Assembly: GCA_019637815.1 (NCBI GenBank) | Contig: JAHBUZ010000016.1 | Span: forward strand, 1 to 64,000 | Origin: Chloroflexota bacterium | Lineage (GTDB): Bacteria > Chloroflexota > Limnocylindria > Limnocylindrales > CSP1-4 | DNA: 64,000 nt | Direction: 5' to 3' | Shown here: positions 7,467-14,903 of the stretch, piece by piece | Numbering within the stretch: position 1 is the stretch's first letter | Layout: each line of letters begins with the position of its first letter | Translations under genes and position numbers: made by a program | The notes under the pieces: model-generated | Told to the model about the DNA's origin: nothing | Seen by the model: only the letters and a program-made list of their open reading frames with translations | Databases searched by the model: none

Positions 7467-8726
7467 ATGCGCCAGGTCTATCTCGCCGCCACGGGCATGA
7501 ACCGGGGCAAGACCACGTTCGCGCTGGGGCTGCTGTCCGCGCTCCTCGACCAGGGTCTCCACACGGGCTTCATCAAGCCCGTCGGCCAGCGCTACGCGAT
7601 CGTCGATGACGTGCCCGCGGACGAGGACGCGATCCTCATGCGGGACGTGTTCGGCATGACCGACGAGCTGGCTCTCATGAGCCCGGTCCACATCCCGCGT
7701 GGCTTCACCAAGGCCTGGATCGAGGGCCGCGTGACGGAGGACCTCGGCGCGCGCATCACGGCCGCCCAGCGGACCCTGGCAGCGCGCCACGAGATGCTCG
7801 TGGTGGAGGGGACCGGGCACGCGGGCGTCGGCTCGGTCATCGGTCTCTCGAACGCGGACGTGGCGGCGCTGCTCGGCGCGCCCGCGGTCATCGTGTCCGA
7901 GGCGGGGGTCGGCCGGCCCATCGATGAGATCGTGCTCAACCACGCGCTGTTCGCGCGACGGGGCGTCCAGGTCCTGGGCGCGGTCGTCAACAAGGTGGAC
8001 GCGGATGCCCACCCGAGCCTGCCGGAGATCCTGCGCAAGGGCCTCGCGCGCCACGGCATCGAGTTGCTGGGCACGTTGCCATACCGGCCGATCCTGTCCA
8101 ACCCGACGGTGTCGATGCTCGTCACCCAGATGCCCGGCGAGCTGCTCCACGCGGGCGAGGACCTCGACCGACGCATCGAGCACGTGGCCATCGGCGCGAT
8201 GCAGCCGCGACACCTCATCGAGCGCATCGGCCCCGGCAGCCTGCTCATCGTCCCAGGCGACCGCGCGGACGTCATCCACGCCACCATCGCGGCCACGCGC
8301 CGGCAGCGGGAGGCACAGCGCGAGCCGCGGCTGTTCGACCGGTTCCGCGACCGGGCGCGCTTCGGCCGCAGCTCCGCGGAACCCGGCCGCGTGGATCTCG
8401 CGGGCATCGTGTTCACCGGGGGGTACCGACCGCGTCCGCGGGAGATGGAGGCGCTCCGGGCGGCCGGCATGTTCGCCTACCTCGTGGAGCAGGACACGTA
8501 TGCCGCGGCATCCACGGTCCACGACCTGCTGGTCAAGACGCACCCCGCCGACCGCGACAAGATCGCCGAGATCCGCCGCCTGGTCGCCAGCAGCTTCGAT
8601 GTCGACGCGCTCCTCGACCGGCTGGACCATCAGCCACGAACGATCGCTGGTGCCGACGGTGTCGACCCTCGTCGACCCCACGAGCGGGGCCTGCTCGCCC
8701 GACTCCGGGGCCTCCGCGACCGATAG
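7467..8726 (+). CDS. AAA_26 (dethiobiotin-synthetase-like) ATPase with DRTGG-like domain
   Basis: This 419-residue cytoplasmic protein has an N-terminal P-loop domain of the dethiobiotin synthetase/CobQ kind (ATGMNRGKTTFALG, about residues 8-21) with VVEGTGHAGVGSVIGLSNAD at about 112-131 as the second conserved loop. A DRTGG-type domain follows, recognisable by LIVPGDRADVIHATIAA near residue 260 and GIVFTGGYRPRPREMEALRAAG further on. The same pair of domains occurs at the N-terminus of long phosphotransacetylases, but the acetyltransferase domain is absent. A regulatory or nucleotide-sensing role is the usual guess, and the substrate is unknown. It sits behind ilvE. Confidence 0.8.
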   Translation: MRQVYLAATGMNRGKTTFALGLLSALLDQGLHTGFIKPVGQRYAIVDDVPADEDAILMRDVFGMTDELALMSPVHIPRGFTKAWIEGRVTEDLGARITAAQRTLAARHEMLVVEGTGHAGVGSVIGLSNADVAALLGAPAVIVSEAGVGRPIDEIVLNHALFARRGVQVLGAVVNKVDADAHPSLPEILRKGLARHGIELLGTLPYRPILSNPTVSMLVTQMPGELLHAGEDLDRRIEHVAIGAMQPRHLIERIGPGSLLIVPGDRADVIHATIAATRRQREAQREPRLFDRFRDRARFGRSSAEPGRVDLAGIVFTGGYRPRPREMEALRAAGMFAYLVEQDTYAAASTVHDLLVKTHPADRDKIAEIRRLVASSFDVDALLDRLDHQPRTIAGADGVDPRRPHERGLLARLRGLRDR

Positions 8727-8767
8727 ACCCCGGATGTGACACCTCTCTCGGCCGAACGTCTGAGACC

Positions 8768-8796
8768 TTGTGCGGGCGACGGCGCCCGCGTATGGC
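8768..8796 (+). promoter_or_regulatory. Promoter for the tandem secreted paralogues
   Basis: TTGTGC (8768-8773), a 17-base spacer and TATGGC (8791-8796) give a fair sigma-70-type promoter. Transcription would begin near 8803, leaving a leader of about 30 bases before ATG 8833. Confidence 0.5.
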
Positions 8797-8832
8797 AAGG
8801 AGGCGTAGCGCCGTGCCCTGCATGGTGGCGTC

Positions 8833-9492
8833 ATGTTGAGGAATCCCAGGTATCAGCGCCGCATCCTGTCGGCGACCCTCGCAGTTGGAATGGCGCTCGG
8901 TCTCGGTGGCGCACCGGCGATGAGTGAGAGTTGCGCCGAGACACTCCCTCGGCGCGTGGCAGATGCCCGCGGCTACACGTGGGTTGGGACGGTCACCGAC
9001 GTCAGGGAGCGCAAGCCTGGCGACTTCCGCCTCACGTACTACACGTTCGATGTGGAGCGGGTCTACGCGGGAGGAGGTCGAATCAGTGCCGACCGGTCGG
9101 TGACATTCTACGGCGAGCCCTGCGCCCCGATCGTCCTTGAGAACGGCGCCCGGTATCTCTTTAGCACGTCCGACATCCGGGTGGCTCGTCCTTGGGAGTC
9201 GGTCGCCTGGGAACTGCACGGGTCGGATGCGGATTTGGTGATGTGGTACGACTCGGACGTGTACGACCCACGACTGGCCCGCGCCGACACGCTGCGGGAG
9301 GCGCTGGCGCTCATGGTCCCCGGCGCGCTGCCGCCCACGGACTCGGTTCAGCAGACTCTGACCGACGGCGATCCGGCATCCGGCATCCCGCCCGTCGGGG
9401 GCCTGCTGGCACTCCTGGCGGCGGGATGGGTCTCTTGGTCTCTCGCCCGCCGACGTCGGCCATCCACGCCATCGCGACAGATGGACAGGTGA
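8833..9492 (+). CDS. Secreted, C-terminally anchored protein, tandem copy 1
   Basis: This 219-residue protein has a signal peptide (about residues 1-31, GLGGAPAMS), an extracellular domain and a C-terminal membrane segment (GGLLALLAAGWVSWSLA) followed by RRRR. Its body is clearly paralogous to the next gene: VADARGYTWVGTVT, LTYYTFDVERVY, RADTLREALALMVPGALP and AAGWVSWS recur with small changes. Cys residues just after the signal peptide and mid-domain (YGEPCAPIVLENGARYLF) are conserved in both copies and could be disulfide-bonded. The fold is plausibly TIMP/NTR-like. The function is unknown. Confidence 0.75.
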   Translation: MLRNPRYQRRILSATLAVGMALGLGGAPAMSESCAETLPRRVADARGYTWVGTVTDVRERKPGDFRLTYYTFDVERVYAGGGRISADRSVTFYGEPCAPIVLENGARYLFSTSDIRVARPWESVAWELHGSDADLVMWYDSDVYDPRLARADTLREALALMVPGALPPTDSVQQTLTDGDPASGIPPVGGLLALLAAGWVSWSLARRRRPSTPSRQMDR

Positions 9493-9562
9493 GACTCCCT
9501 CAGGTATGCGCATCGCCCGGGACTCCCGGGCATGCGCCACCCGGTCGAACGATGGTCGCGAC

Positions 9563-10228
9563 ATGCTGACTCGTCGGTCGCTCCGGGTCATCGCGATGGC
9601 ATGCGCTGGACTCGGTGCCACGCTCGGCTTCGGCGGCGCGCCGGTCGCGGCGGAGGTCTGCCCGCTGGAGTTCCCTCGCCGGCTCGCTGATGCACGTGGC
9701 TACACGTGGATCGGAACGGTCACCGAGGTCAAGCAGCGCAAGCCTGGACAGTACCGCCTCACCTACTACACCTTCGACGTCGAGCGGGTATACCAAGGTG
9801 GGCGCCCTGTTCGGCCCGGTCGACCCCTCACGTTCTACGCGAATACCTGTCGCGGGGTGGAGCTGGAGAAGGGTGCACGATACCTCTACAGCACCTCCCT
9901 CATCGAGCCGGCCGGTACCGGGCGAACGCTTGCGTGGAAGCTCCACGGATCGGAGGCCGACCTGATCGAGTGGTTCGATTCGGACGTCACCGACCCACGG
10001 CTGGTCCGCGCCGACACGCTGCGGGAGGCGCTGGCGCTCATGGTCCCCGGCGCTCTACCGGATACGGATGCGACAGCCCTGACGACGGGTGGCTCCAGCG
10101 ACCAGGCGCCTGTCATCCAGCTGTCCGCCGGCCTGCTGGGGCTCCTCGCAGCGGGGTGGGTCTCCTGGTCCATCGCGCGCAGGCGTCGGAGGGCGATGGG
10201 CGAACCGGTCCGTGGTGAGCAGATGTGA
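9563..10228 (+). CDS. Secreted, C-terminally anchored protein, tandem copy 2
   Basis: This is a 221-residue paralogue of the preceding gene, with signal peptide (MLTRRSLRVIAMACAGLGA and onwards, ending PVAAEVC), the same central domain (LADARGYTWIGTVTEVKQRK, LTYYTFDVERVYQGG) and a C-terminal membrane helix followed by ARRRRR. The ATG at 9563 is preferred over an upstream in-frame ATG at 9506 because the signal peptide begins there. The stop lies three bases before the panC stop on the other strand. The adjacent copies and shared motifs indicate a recent tandem duplication. Confidence 0.75.
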   Translation: MLTRRSLRVIAMACAGLGATLGFGGAPVAAEVCPLEFPRRLADARGYTWIGTVTEVKQRKPGQYRLTYYTFDVERVYQGGRPVRPGRPLTFYANTCRGVELEKGARYLYSTSLIEPAGTGRTLAWKLHGSEADLIEWFDSDVTDPRLVRADTLREALALMVPGALPDTDATALTTGGSSDQAPVIQLSAGLLGLLAAGWVSWSIARRRRRAMGEPVRGEQM

Positions 10229-10231
10229 TGG

Positions 10232-11086
10232 TCAGGCCTCGGTGGGGTCGACCTCCAGGACCTCGTTGTCGATGAGGCGGGTCGGGCCGAAGCGCACCGC
10301 CAGCGACAGGAGTGCCGGACCATCGATCGTGTCGAGCTCCCGGAGCGTCCGGCCGTCCGCGACCGAGACGTAGTCGACATCCGCGAGGGGTTCGCCGGCC
10401 AGCACGGCCCGCATCCGCTCGCGGATCGTCGCCGCGGATCGCTCGCCGTGCTCCCATGCCTCACGGCCTGCGGCCAGTGCGCGGTGGAGCACGGGCGCGG
10501 CGGCTCGCTGCTCCGCGGTCAGATGCACGTTGCGGGAGGACAGGGCCAGGCCGTCCGGCTCCCGCACGGTGGGACAGGCGATGACCGCGGTGGGCAGCGC
10601 GAGGTCGCGTGCCATCTGCCGGATGACCATCACCTGCTGGGCGTCCTTCTGGCCGAAGTACGCATGCTCCGCACCGACGAGCGCGAACAGGATCGCGACC
10701 ACGGTCGCCACGCCATCGAAGTGACCGGGCCGGGCGGACCCTTCCAGTGGCGACGCCACCTGGCCGACCGAGACGGTGGTGTCGAAGCCCGGCGGATAGA
10801 CCTCCTCCACGGGTGGCGCCCACACGAGGTCCACCCGCTCCTCCTCGCAGATGGCGAGGTCGCGCGCTTCGCTGCGCGGATACTTGGCGAGATCCGCGGG
10901 GTCCCCGAACTGGCGGGGGTTGACGAAGATGGTCACGACCGTGGTCGCGTCCGCCTCGCGCGCGCGACGCATGAGCGAGCGATGGCCCTCGTGGAGCCAG
11001 CCCATGGTGGGCACGAGGCCGATGGGTCGTGGCGTGTCGGCGAGCGCGGCACGCAGCTCGGCCCGGGTGCGCAGGACTCGGGTCAT
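10232..11086 (-). CDS. panC: Pantothenate synthetase
   Basis: This 284-residue enzyme condenses pantoate and beta-alanine at the expense of ATP, the last step of pantothenate synthesis. It has the nucleotidyltransferase signature HEGH (in PTMGWLHEGHRSLMRRA, about residues 26-42), FVNPRQFG for substrate binding, YFGQKDAQQ and the KMSKS-like LALSSRN (about 187-193). Length is normal for the family. It lies 62 bases downstream of panB on the same strand, so the pair is an operon panB-panC within a larger CoA-synthesis block. Confidence 0.97.
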   Translation of the reverse strand: MTRVLRTRAELRAALADTPRPIGLVPTMGWLHEGHRSLMRRAREADATTVVTIFVNPRQFGDPADLAKYPRSEARDLAICEEERVDLVWAPPVEEVYPPGFDTTVSVGQVASPLEGSARPGHFDGVATVVAILFALVGAEHAYFGQKDAQQVMVIRQMARDLALPTAVIACPTVREPDGLALSSRNVHLTAEQRAAAPVLHRALAAGREAWEHGERSAATIRERMRAVLAGEPLADVDYVSVADGRTLRELDTIDGPALLSLAVRFGPTRLIDNEVLEVDPTEA

Positions 11087-11148
11087 GGGGTCTCGATGTC
11101 GATGTCTGCGGGCGGGGAGGTCGGTCGTCGGCTGGCCGATGGCGTGGG

Positions 11149-12060
11149 CTACAGGTCGCGGTCGAGCGGGATGCCCACCAGCTCGTCGGTCGGTGCCTGG
11201 TCCGCCTGACCCTGGCCGAGCGCCTCCGCGAGGATGGCCTCGTCCATGCGACTGGTCTGCTCGGGACCCGGATAGGTACCGGCCACGACGTCCGCGGCAT
11301 AGGCGCCCAGCGCCTGTCCGATCTGCTCGCGCAGGCGGATGTAGGGCCGTGCGTGACGCGGGATGAACGAGCCGAGCCCCAGGATGTCCGTGACGACCTG
11401 GATCTGGCCGGAGCAGTCCGGCCCCGCCCCGATGCCGATGGTCGGGATGCGCAGCCGCTCGGTGATCGCAGCGGCGAGCTGCTGGGGCATCAGCTCCAGC
11501 ACGATCGCGAAGGCACCTGCCTCCTGGACCGCGAACGCATCGGCGAGCTGTCGACGTGCCTGCTCCCGGTCCTTGCCCTGGACGCCGGTCTTGCCGCCCA
11601 TGCCGTACTTCGCCTGGGGGGTCCAGCCGATGTGGCCCATCACGGGGATGCCCGCCTTCACGAGCGTCTCGATGATGCGCGCGCTGCGCACGCCACCCTC
11701 CACCTTGACGGCGCCCGTGCCGGCGTCACGCATGAAGCGGGCCGCGTTCTCGAGCGCCTCGTCCTCCGTGGCGTAGGTGAGGAAGGGCATGTCCCCCACG
11801 ATGAGCGCCCGCTTGGTGCCGCGCACCACGGCCTTGGTGTGGTGGAGCATCTCGTCGAGGCTGACACGGACGGTTGACTCGTAGCCCAGCATCACCTCGC
11901 CCAGCGAGTCACCCACGAGGATCGCCGGGATGCCCGCCTCGTCCACGAGCTGTGCCGTGGGGAAGTCATACGCGGTGATCATCGGGATGGTCTGGCCGTC
12001 ACGGTACATGCGCGTGAGGTCGGAGACGGTCAGTCGTCGCTCGGGCGTGGTCGCACTCAT
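11149..12060 (-). CDS. panB: 3-methyl-2-oxobutanoate hydroxymethyltransferase
   Basis: This 303-residue enzyme converts 2-oxoisovalerate and methylenetetrahydrofolate to ketopantoate, the first committed step to pantothenate. It has the Mg-binding Asp in LVGDSLGEVMLGY, GDMPFLTY, VKVEGG, MGHIGWTPQ and the catalytic Glu in IVLELMP, and ends with TIGIGAGPDCSGQIQV and a tail beyond the barrel. The frame stays open well upstream, but the ATG at 12060 (MSATTPERRLTVSDLTRMY) is chosen because family homology starts there and CATCAT lies six bases before it. It is divergent from the MazF-type toxin-antitoxin module. Confidence 0.96.
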   Translation of the reverse strand: MSATTPERRLTVSDLTRMYRDGQTIPMITAYDFPTAQLVDEAGIPAILVGDSLGEVMLGYESTVRVSLDEMLHHTKAVVRGTKRALIVGDMPFLTYATEDEALENAARFMRDAGTGAVKVEGGVRSARIIETLVKAGIPVMGHIGWTPQAKYGMGGKTGVQGKDREQARRQLADAFAVQEAGAFAIVLELMPQQLAAAITERLRIPTIGIGAGPDCSGQIQVVTDILGLGSFIPRHARPYIRLREQIGQALGAYAADVVAGTYPGPEQTSRMDEAILAEALGQGQADQAPTDELVGIPLDRDL

Positions 12061-12155
12061 GTGCGGATGATGCCACCCCGGCGGACTCGGGCAGCAGCGT
12101 GTGGAAGGCGTGCGGCCTCGACGGGCCGGGTATGGCATCGGATACCGCTGTCTGG

Positions 12156-12161
12156 TAGTAT
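12156..12161 (+). promoter_or_regulatory. -10 element of the MazF-type module (leaderless start)
   Basis: TAGTAT ends seven bases before GTG 12169. The -35 region (TGGCAT around 12133) is weak. The spacing supports a leaderless antitoxin mRNA starting at the GTG, and the in-frame ATG at 12160 overlaps the -10 itself. Confidence 0.5.
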
Positions 12162-12168
12162 GCAAGGT

Positions 12169-12453
12169 GTGGCACGTGGGAAGGTGACGATCACCCTGGA
12201 TCGGGACAAGGCGGAGCAGGCGATGCGATGGAGCGGGCATCGGACCGTGTCGGGTGTCATCGACGCGGCGCTGGATGCGTATATCCGGACGGAGCGCAAC
12301 CAGCGGGACGCGGAGATCTACGAGCGGATGCCGATCACGGCGGACGAGTTCCCCACGGACTATTTCGGCGGCAAGCTGGACCTGGGGGACGATGACGTCG
12401 ACTACGAGGAGTCCTACGGCTCCAAGGACTTGCAGCGGGAGGACCCGAGGTGA
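12169..12453 (+). CDS. Antitoxin of a MazF/PemK-type module
   Basis: This protein of about 94 residues lies directly upstream of a PemK/MazF-type toxin, overlapping it by four bases. The N-terminal part, RGKVTITLDRDKAEQAMRW, followed by HRTVSGVIDAALDAYIRTE, has the strand-helix-helix look of a ribbon-helix-helix DNA-binding domain. The acidic C-terminus (LDLGDDDVDYEESYGSKD) would wrap the toxin. The frame stays open to 12061, but GTG 12169 fits the -10 hexamer spacing and domain start. It probably represses its own promoter. Confidence 0.75.
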   Translation: MARGKVTITLDRDKAEQAMRWSGHRTVSGVIDAALDAYIRTERNQRDAEIYERMPITADEFPTDYFGGKLDLGDDDVDYEESYGSKDLQREDPR

Positions 12454-12794
12454 CGCTGCCGAGGCCATCCCGCGGCGATGTCTGGTACGCGGACGTCCCC
12501 ACGGACAAGCAGCGGCCGGTACTCGTCCTGACACGGGACCCGATGGGCAGGATCCTGGAGCAGGTCATCTGTGCGCCCATCACGCGCCAGGTCCGCGGAT
12601 TGAGCACGGAGGTCCAGATCGGGCCAGAGGCCGGACTCCCACACCCATCGGTCGTCAACCTCGACAACACGATGCTGATCCATCGTGGTCACCTGGTGCG
12701 ACGGATCGGTCAGGCGTCGGCGGCCACGATGGAAGCGGCCTGCGAGGCGCTCGCGATCGCCGTGGACTGCCACTGGCGCTCGCCGGCGGCTTGA
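12450..12794 (+). CDS. PemK/MazF-type endoribonuclease toxin
   Basis: This 114-residue toxin of the MazF/PemK family would cut mRNA at short sequences when freed from its antitoxin. Family features are PRRGDVW-like RPSRGDVWYADV at the start, KQRPVLVLTRD, VICAPITRQVRGLSTEVQIG, and SVVNLDNTMLIHRGHLVRRIG near the end. It starts with GTG at 12450, overlapping the antitoxin stop. The module is the first of two toxin-antitoxin pairs lying between panB and coaBC. Confidence 0.9.
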   Translation: MTLPRPSRGDVWYADVPTDKQRPVLVLTRDPMGRILEQVICAPITRQVRGLSTEVQIGPEAGLPHPSVVNLDNTMLIHRGHLVRRIGQASAATMEAACEALAIAVDCHWRSPAA

Positions 12795-12814
12795 GCGAAC
12801 CTCCGGGTACCGCG

Positions 12815-12858
12815 TGTGTGTCCACGATCACACAGTTACTGTGAGAATGTGGTAGATT
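12815..12858 (+). promoter_or_regulatory. Palindromic operator and -10 of the PIN-type module
   Basis: CACAGTTACTGTG at 12831-12843 is a perfect dyad with six-base arms around one base. A second, overlapping dyad pairs TGTGTG (12815-12820) with CACACA (12829-12834). TAGATT (12853-12858) ends six bases before ATG 12865, giving a leaderless start. The palindromes fit autorepression by the ribbon-helix-helix antitoxin, which is known for VapB-type proteins. Binding itself is inferred. Confidence 0.65.
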
Positions 12859-12864
12859 GGCACC

Positions 12865-13104
12865 ATGAGGAACATCACGGTCACGGTCCCTGATGCCGTC
12901 TACAAGGCTGCGCGCATCCGCGCCGCCGAGGCAGACACGTCCATCAGTGCGCTCGTCGCGGAGTACCTGACCGCGCTCGCCGCAGAGAACGACACCTTCA
13001 GCGCGCTCGAGGAACGACAGCAGGTCATCACCGAGAGCATCGGGCGATTCCGGGCTGCCGACCGATCGTCACGGGAGGACGTGCACCGCCGTGCGGTTCG
13101 TTGA
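12865..13104 (+). CDS. Ribbon-helix-helix antitoxin of a PIN-domain module
   Basis: This 79-residue antitoxin starts with MRNITVTVPDAVYKAARIRA, the beta strand and first helix of a ribbon-helix-helix domain, then ISALVAEYLTAL as the second helix. The C-terminal tail (ERQQVITESIGRFRAADRSS) would bind the toxin. It overlaps the PIN toxin gene by 14 bases, a usual arrangement in VapBC-like operons. A palindromic operator lies directly upstream. Confidence 0.85.
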   Translation: MRNITVTVPDAVYKAARIRAAEADTSISALVAEYLTALAAENDTFSALEERQQVITESIGRFRAADRSSREDVHRRAVR

Positions 13105-13501
13105 CACCAATGTCCTGCTGTACGGGATCTCACGCGATGCGAGCGAATCCGGCAAGGCGGCTCGGGCGCAGTCGCTGCTGCGGGATCGCGACCTGGGGCT
13201 CTCCGTGCAGGTCCTCCAGGAGTTCTATGTCCAGGCGACACGGCCCACACGCCCGGACGCACTGACCCACGGCCAGGCGAGTGGACTCGTCGAATCCTTC
13301 CTGCGCTTCCGAGTCCAGTCGGTGGATGTCCGACTGATGCGCGCGGCGTTGGTCACGCGCGATCGCTACCGGCTGTCGTACTGGGATGCGGCGATCATCG
13401 AGGCGGCTCGCGCGCTCGGCTGCGGGGTGGTCCTGTCGGAGGATCTGGCACACGGCCAGGACTACGGTGGTGTGCAGGTCGTCGACCCGTTCCGCGACTG
13501 A
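13091..13501 (+). CDS. PIN-domain ribonuclease toxin (VapC-like)
   Basis: This 136-residue PIN-domain protein has the four acidic positions expected of the fold: the first Asp in MRFVDTNVLLY (residue 4), Glu in VQVLQEFYVQ, Asp in LSYWDAAIIEAA and Asp in VVLSEDLAHGQDY. Such toxins cleave RNA, often tRNA, with divalent metal. The start is GTG 13091, inside the antitoxin gene. It is followed by a 73-base gap with no obvious signal and then the convergent coaBC gene. Confidence 0.9.
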   Translation: MRFVDTNVLLYGISRDASESGKAARAQSLLRDRDLGLSVQVLQEFYVQATRPTRPDALTHGQASGLVESFLRFRVQSVDVRLMRAALVTRDRYRLSYWDAAIIEAARALGCGVVLSEDLAHGQDYGGVQVVDPFRD

Positions 13502-13574
13502 TCGCTGCCCAGGGGGCGCGGCGTCCCATCCATGTCGTGCGAGCACGGAGGTCCAGCGTCCGACCGATCGCTGC

Positions 13575-14903
13575 TCAGTGGCGGCGGGGCGTGGGCCGAA
13601 GCCGGAGCAGCTCGTCGAGGAGGCGATGGCCGACCTCCAGCTTGGTCAGCTGAGGCCACGGCTCGGGCTCGGCGCCGGGGCGCACGATGGTCACCCGATT
13701 GGTCGACGTCCCGAAGCCTGACCCGGGTTCCGACACGTCGTTGGCGACGAGCAGGTCGACGCGCTTGCGGGCGGCCTTCGCCGGCGCCCGCTCCAGCGAG
13801 CCGGTCTCGGCGGCGAAGCCCACCAGGAGTGGTCGTGCGTCGGGGTCGCCGGCTGCTTCGGCTCGCCCGTGCGCCAGCGCGGACGCCTCCGCGAGGATGT
13901 CCTCGGTCGGCTCCAGCTGGAGGGTCATGCCCTGGTCGCGCCCGACCTTCGTGTCGGCGGTCTTGACGGGTCGGAAGTCCGCGACGGCAGCGGCCATCAC
14001 GAGCGCGTCCGCATCCGGCAGCACGGCGAGCACCGCGTCCCGCATGCGTGCCGTGGTCGGCGCCTCCACGATCGTGGCCGTTTCCGGCAGCGGCACGGAC
14101 GTCATGCCCACGATGAGCGTCACGCGCGCGCCACGCGCGAGCGCTGCCTCCGCGATGGCGACCCCCATGCGCCCCGTGGAGCGATTGCCCAGGAAGCGCA
14201 CCGGGTCGATGGGCTCGGCGGTGCCACCCGCGGTCACCACGATGTGCCGGCCCGCGAGATCCGGCTCGGGGGTCATGCTCGAGGTGGGCGGCCAGGCGCT
14301 CCGGTCGGGCGCACGGACGGGTCGATCGTGCAGCACGTCCTCGACGGCCGAGACGAGCGCCGGCAGCTCCGCGAGTCGACCCTGACCCACGCTGCCCGAG
14401 GCGAGCGCACCGACCTCCGGCTCCACGATGCGATAGCCGAAGCCGGCGAGCGTCGCCGCGTTCGCGCGCGTGGCGGGATGCGCGTACATCTCGCCGTCCA
14501 TGGCCGGGGCCACGATGACTGGCGCCGTGGTGGCGAGACACGTCGCGGTCACCACGTCATCCGAGAGCCCGTTCGCCATGGCCGCCATCCAGCGCGCGGT
14601 GGCGGGTGCCACGAGCACGGCATCCGCGGTGTCCGCGGCGACGATGTGACCGATGCGTCGATCGGGCAGCAGCTCCAGCGGGTCGAGCATCACGGGCCGA
14701 CGACTCAACGTCTCCAGCGTGAGCGGCCCGATGAACGCGGTCGCGGTGTGGGTCATGAGCACCTGGACCTCGGCACCCGCCGCGGTCAGCAGGCGCACCA
14801 GCTCCGCGGCCTTGTACGCGGCGATCGATCCGGTGATGCCGAGCAGCACCAGCCGACCGGCGAGCGGCTGGCCGGACGTGGGGCCCGACGGATGCGTGGT
14901 CAT
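13575..14903 (-). CDS. coaBC: Bifunctional phosphopantothenoylcysteine decarboxylase/phosphopantothenate-cysteine ligase
   Basis: This 442-residue fusion makes 4'-phosphopantetheine in two steps of CoA synthesis. The N-terminal flavoprotein domain (about residues 12-190) has GITGSIAAYKAAELVRLL and PATARWMAAMANGLSDD. The catalytic PxMN-type motif reads PAMDGEMYAHPAT, Asp replacing Asn, and the expected active-site Cys position reads LASGS. Both variants resemble actinobacterial CoaBC more than E. coli Dfp. The C-terminal ligase domain has VVTAGGTAEPIDPVRFLGN and AAAVADFRP. It overlaps coaX by four bases and is translated after it. Confidence 0.93.
   Translation of the reverse strand: MTTHPSGPTSGQPLAGRLVLLGITGSIAAYKAAELVRLLTAAGAEVQVLMTHTATAFIGPLTLETLSRRPVMLDPLELLPDRRIGHIVAADTADAVLVAPATARWMAAMANGLSDDVVTATCLATTAPVIVAPAMDGEMYAHPATRANAATLAGFGYRIVEPEVGALASGSVGQGRLAELPALVSAVEDVLHDRPVRAPDRSAWPPTSSMTPEPDLAGRHIVVTAGGTAEPIDPVRFLGNRSTGRMGVAIAEAALARGARVTLIVGMTSVPLPETATIVEAPTTARMRDAVLAVLPDADALVMAAAVADFRPVKTADTKVGRDQGMTLQLEPTEDILAEASALAHGRAEAAGDPDARPLLVGFAAETGSLERAPAKAARKRVDLLVANDVSEPGSGFGTSTNRVTIVRPGAEPEPWPQLTKLEVGHRLLDELLRLRPTPRRH

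Noticed and set aside
12061..12168. Longer start for the MazF antitoxin at ATG 12061
   Set aside because: It would place the promoter inside the gene, and the first 36 codons lack antitoxin-like sequence. GTG 12169 fits the -10 spacing.
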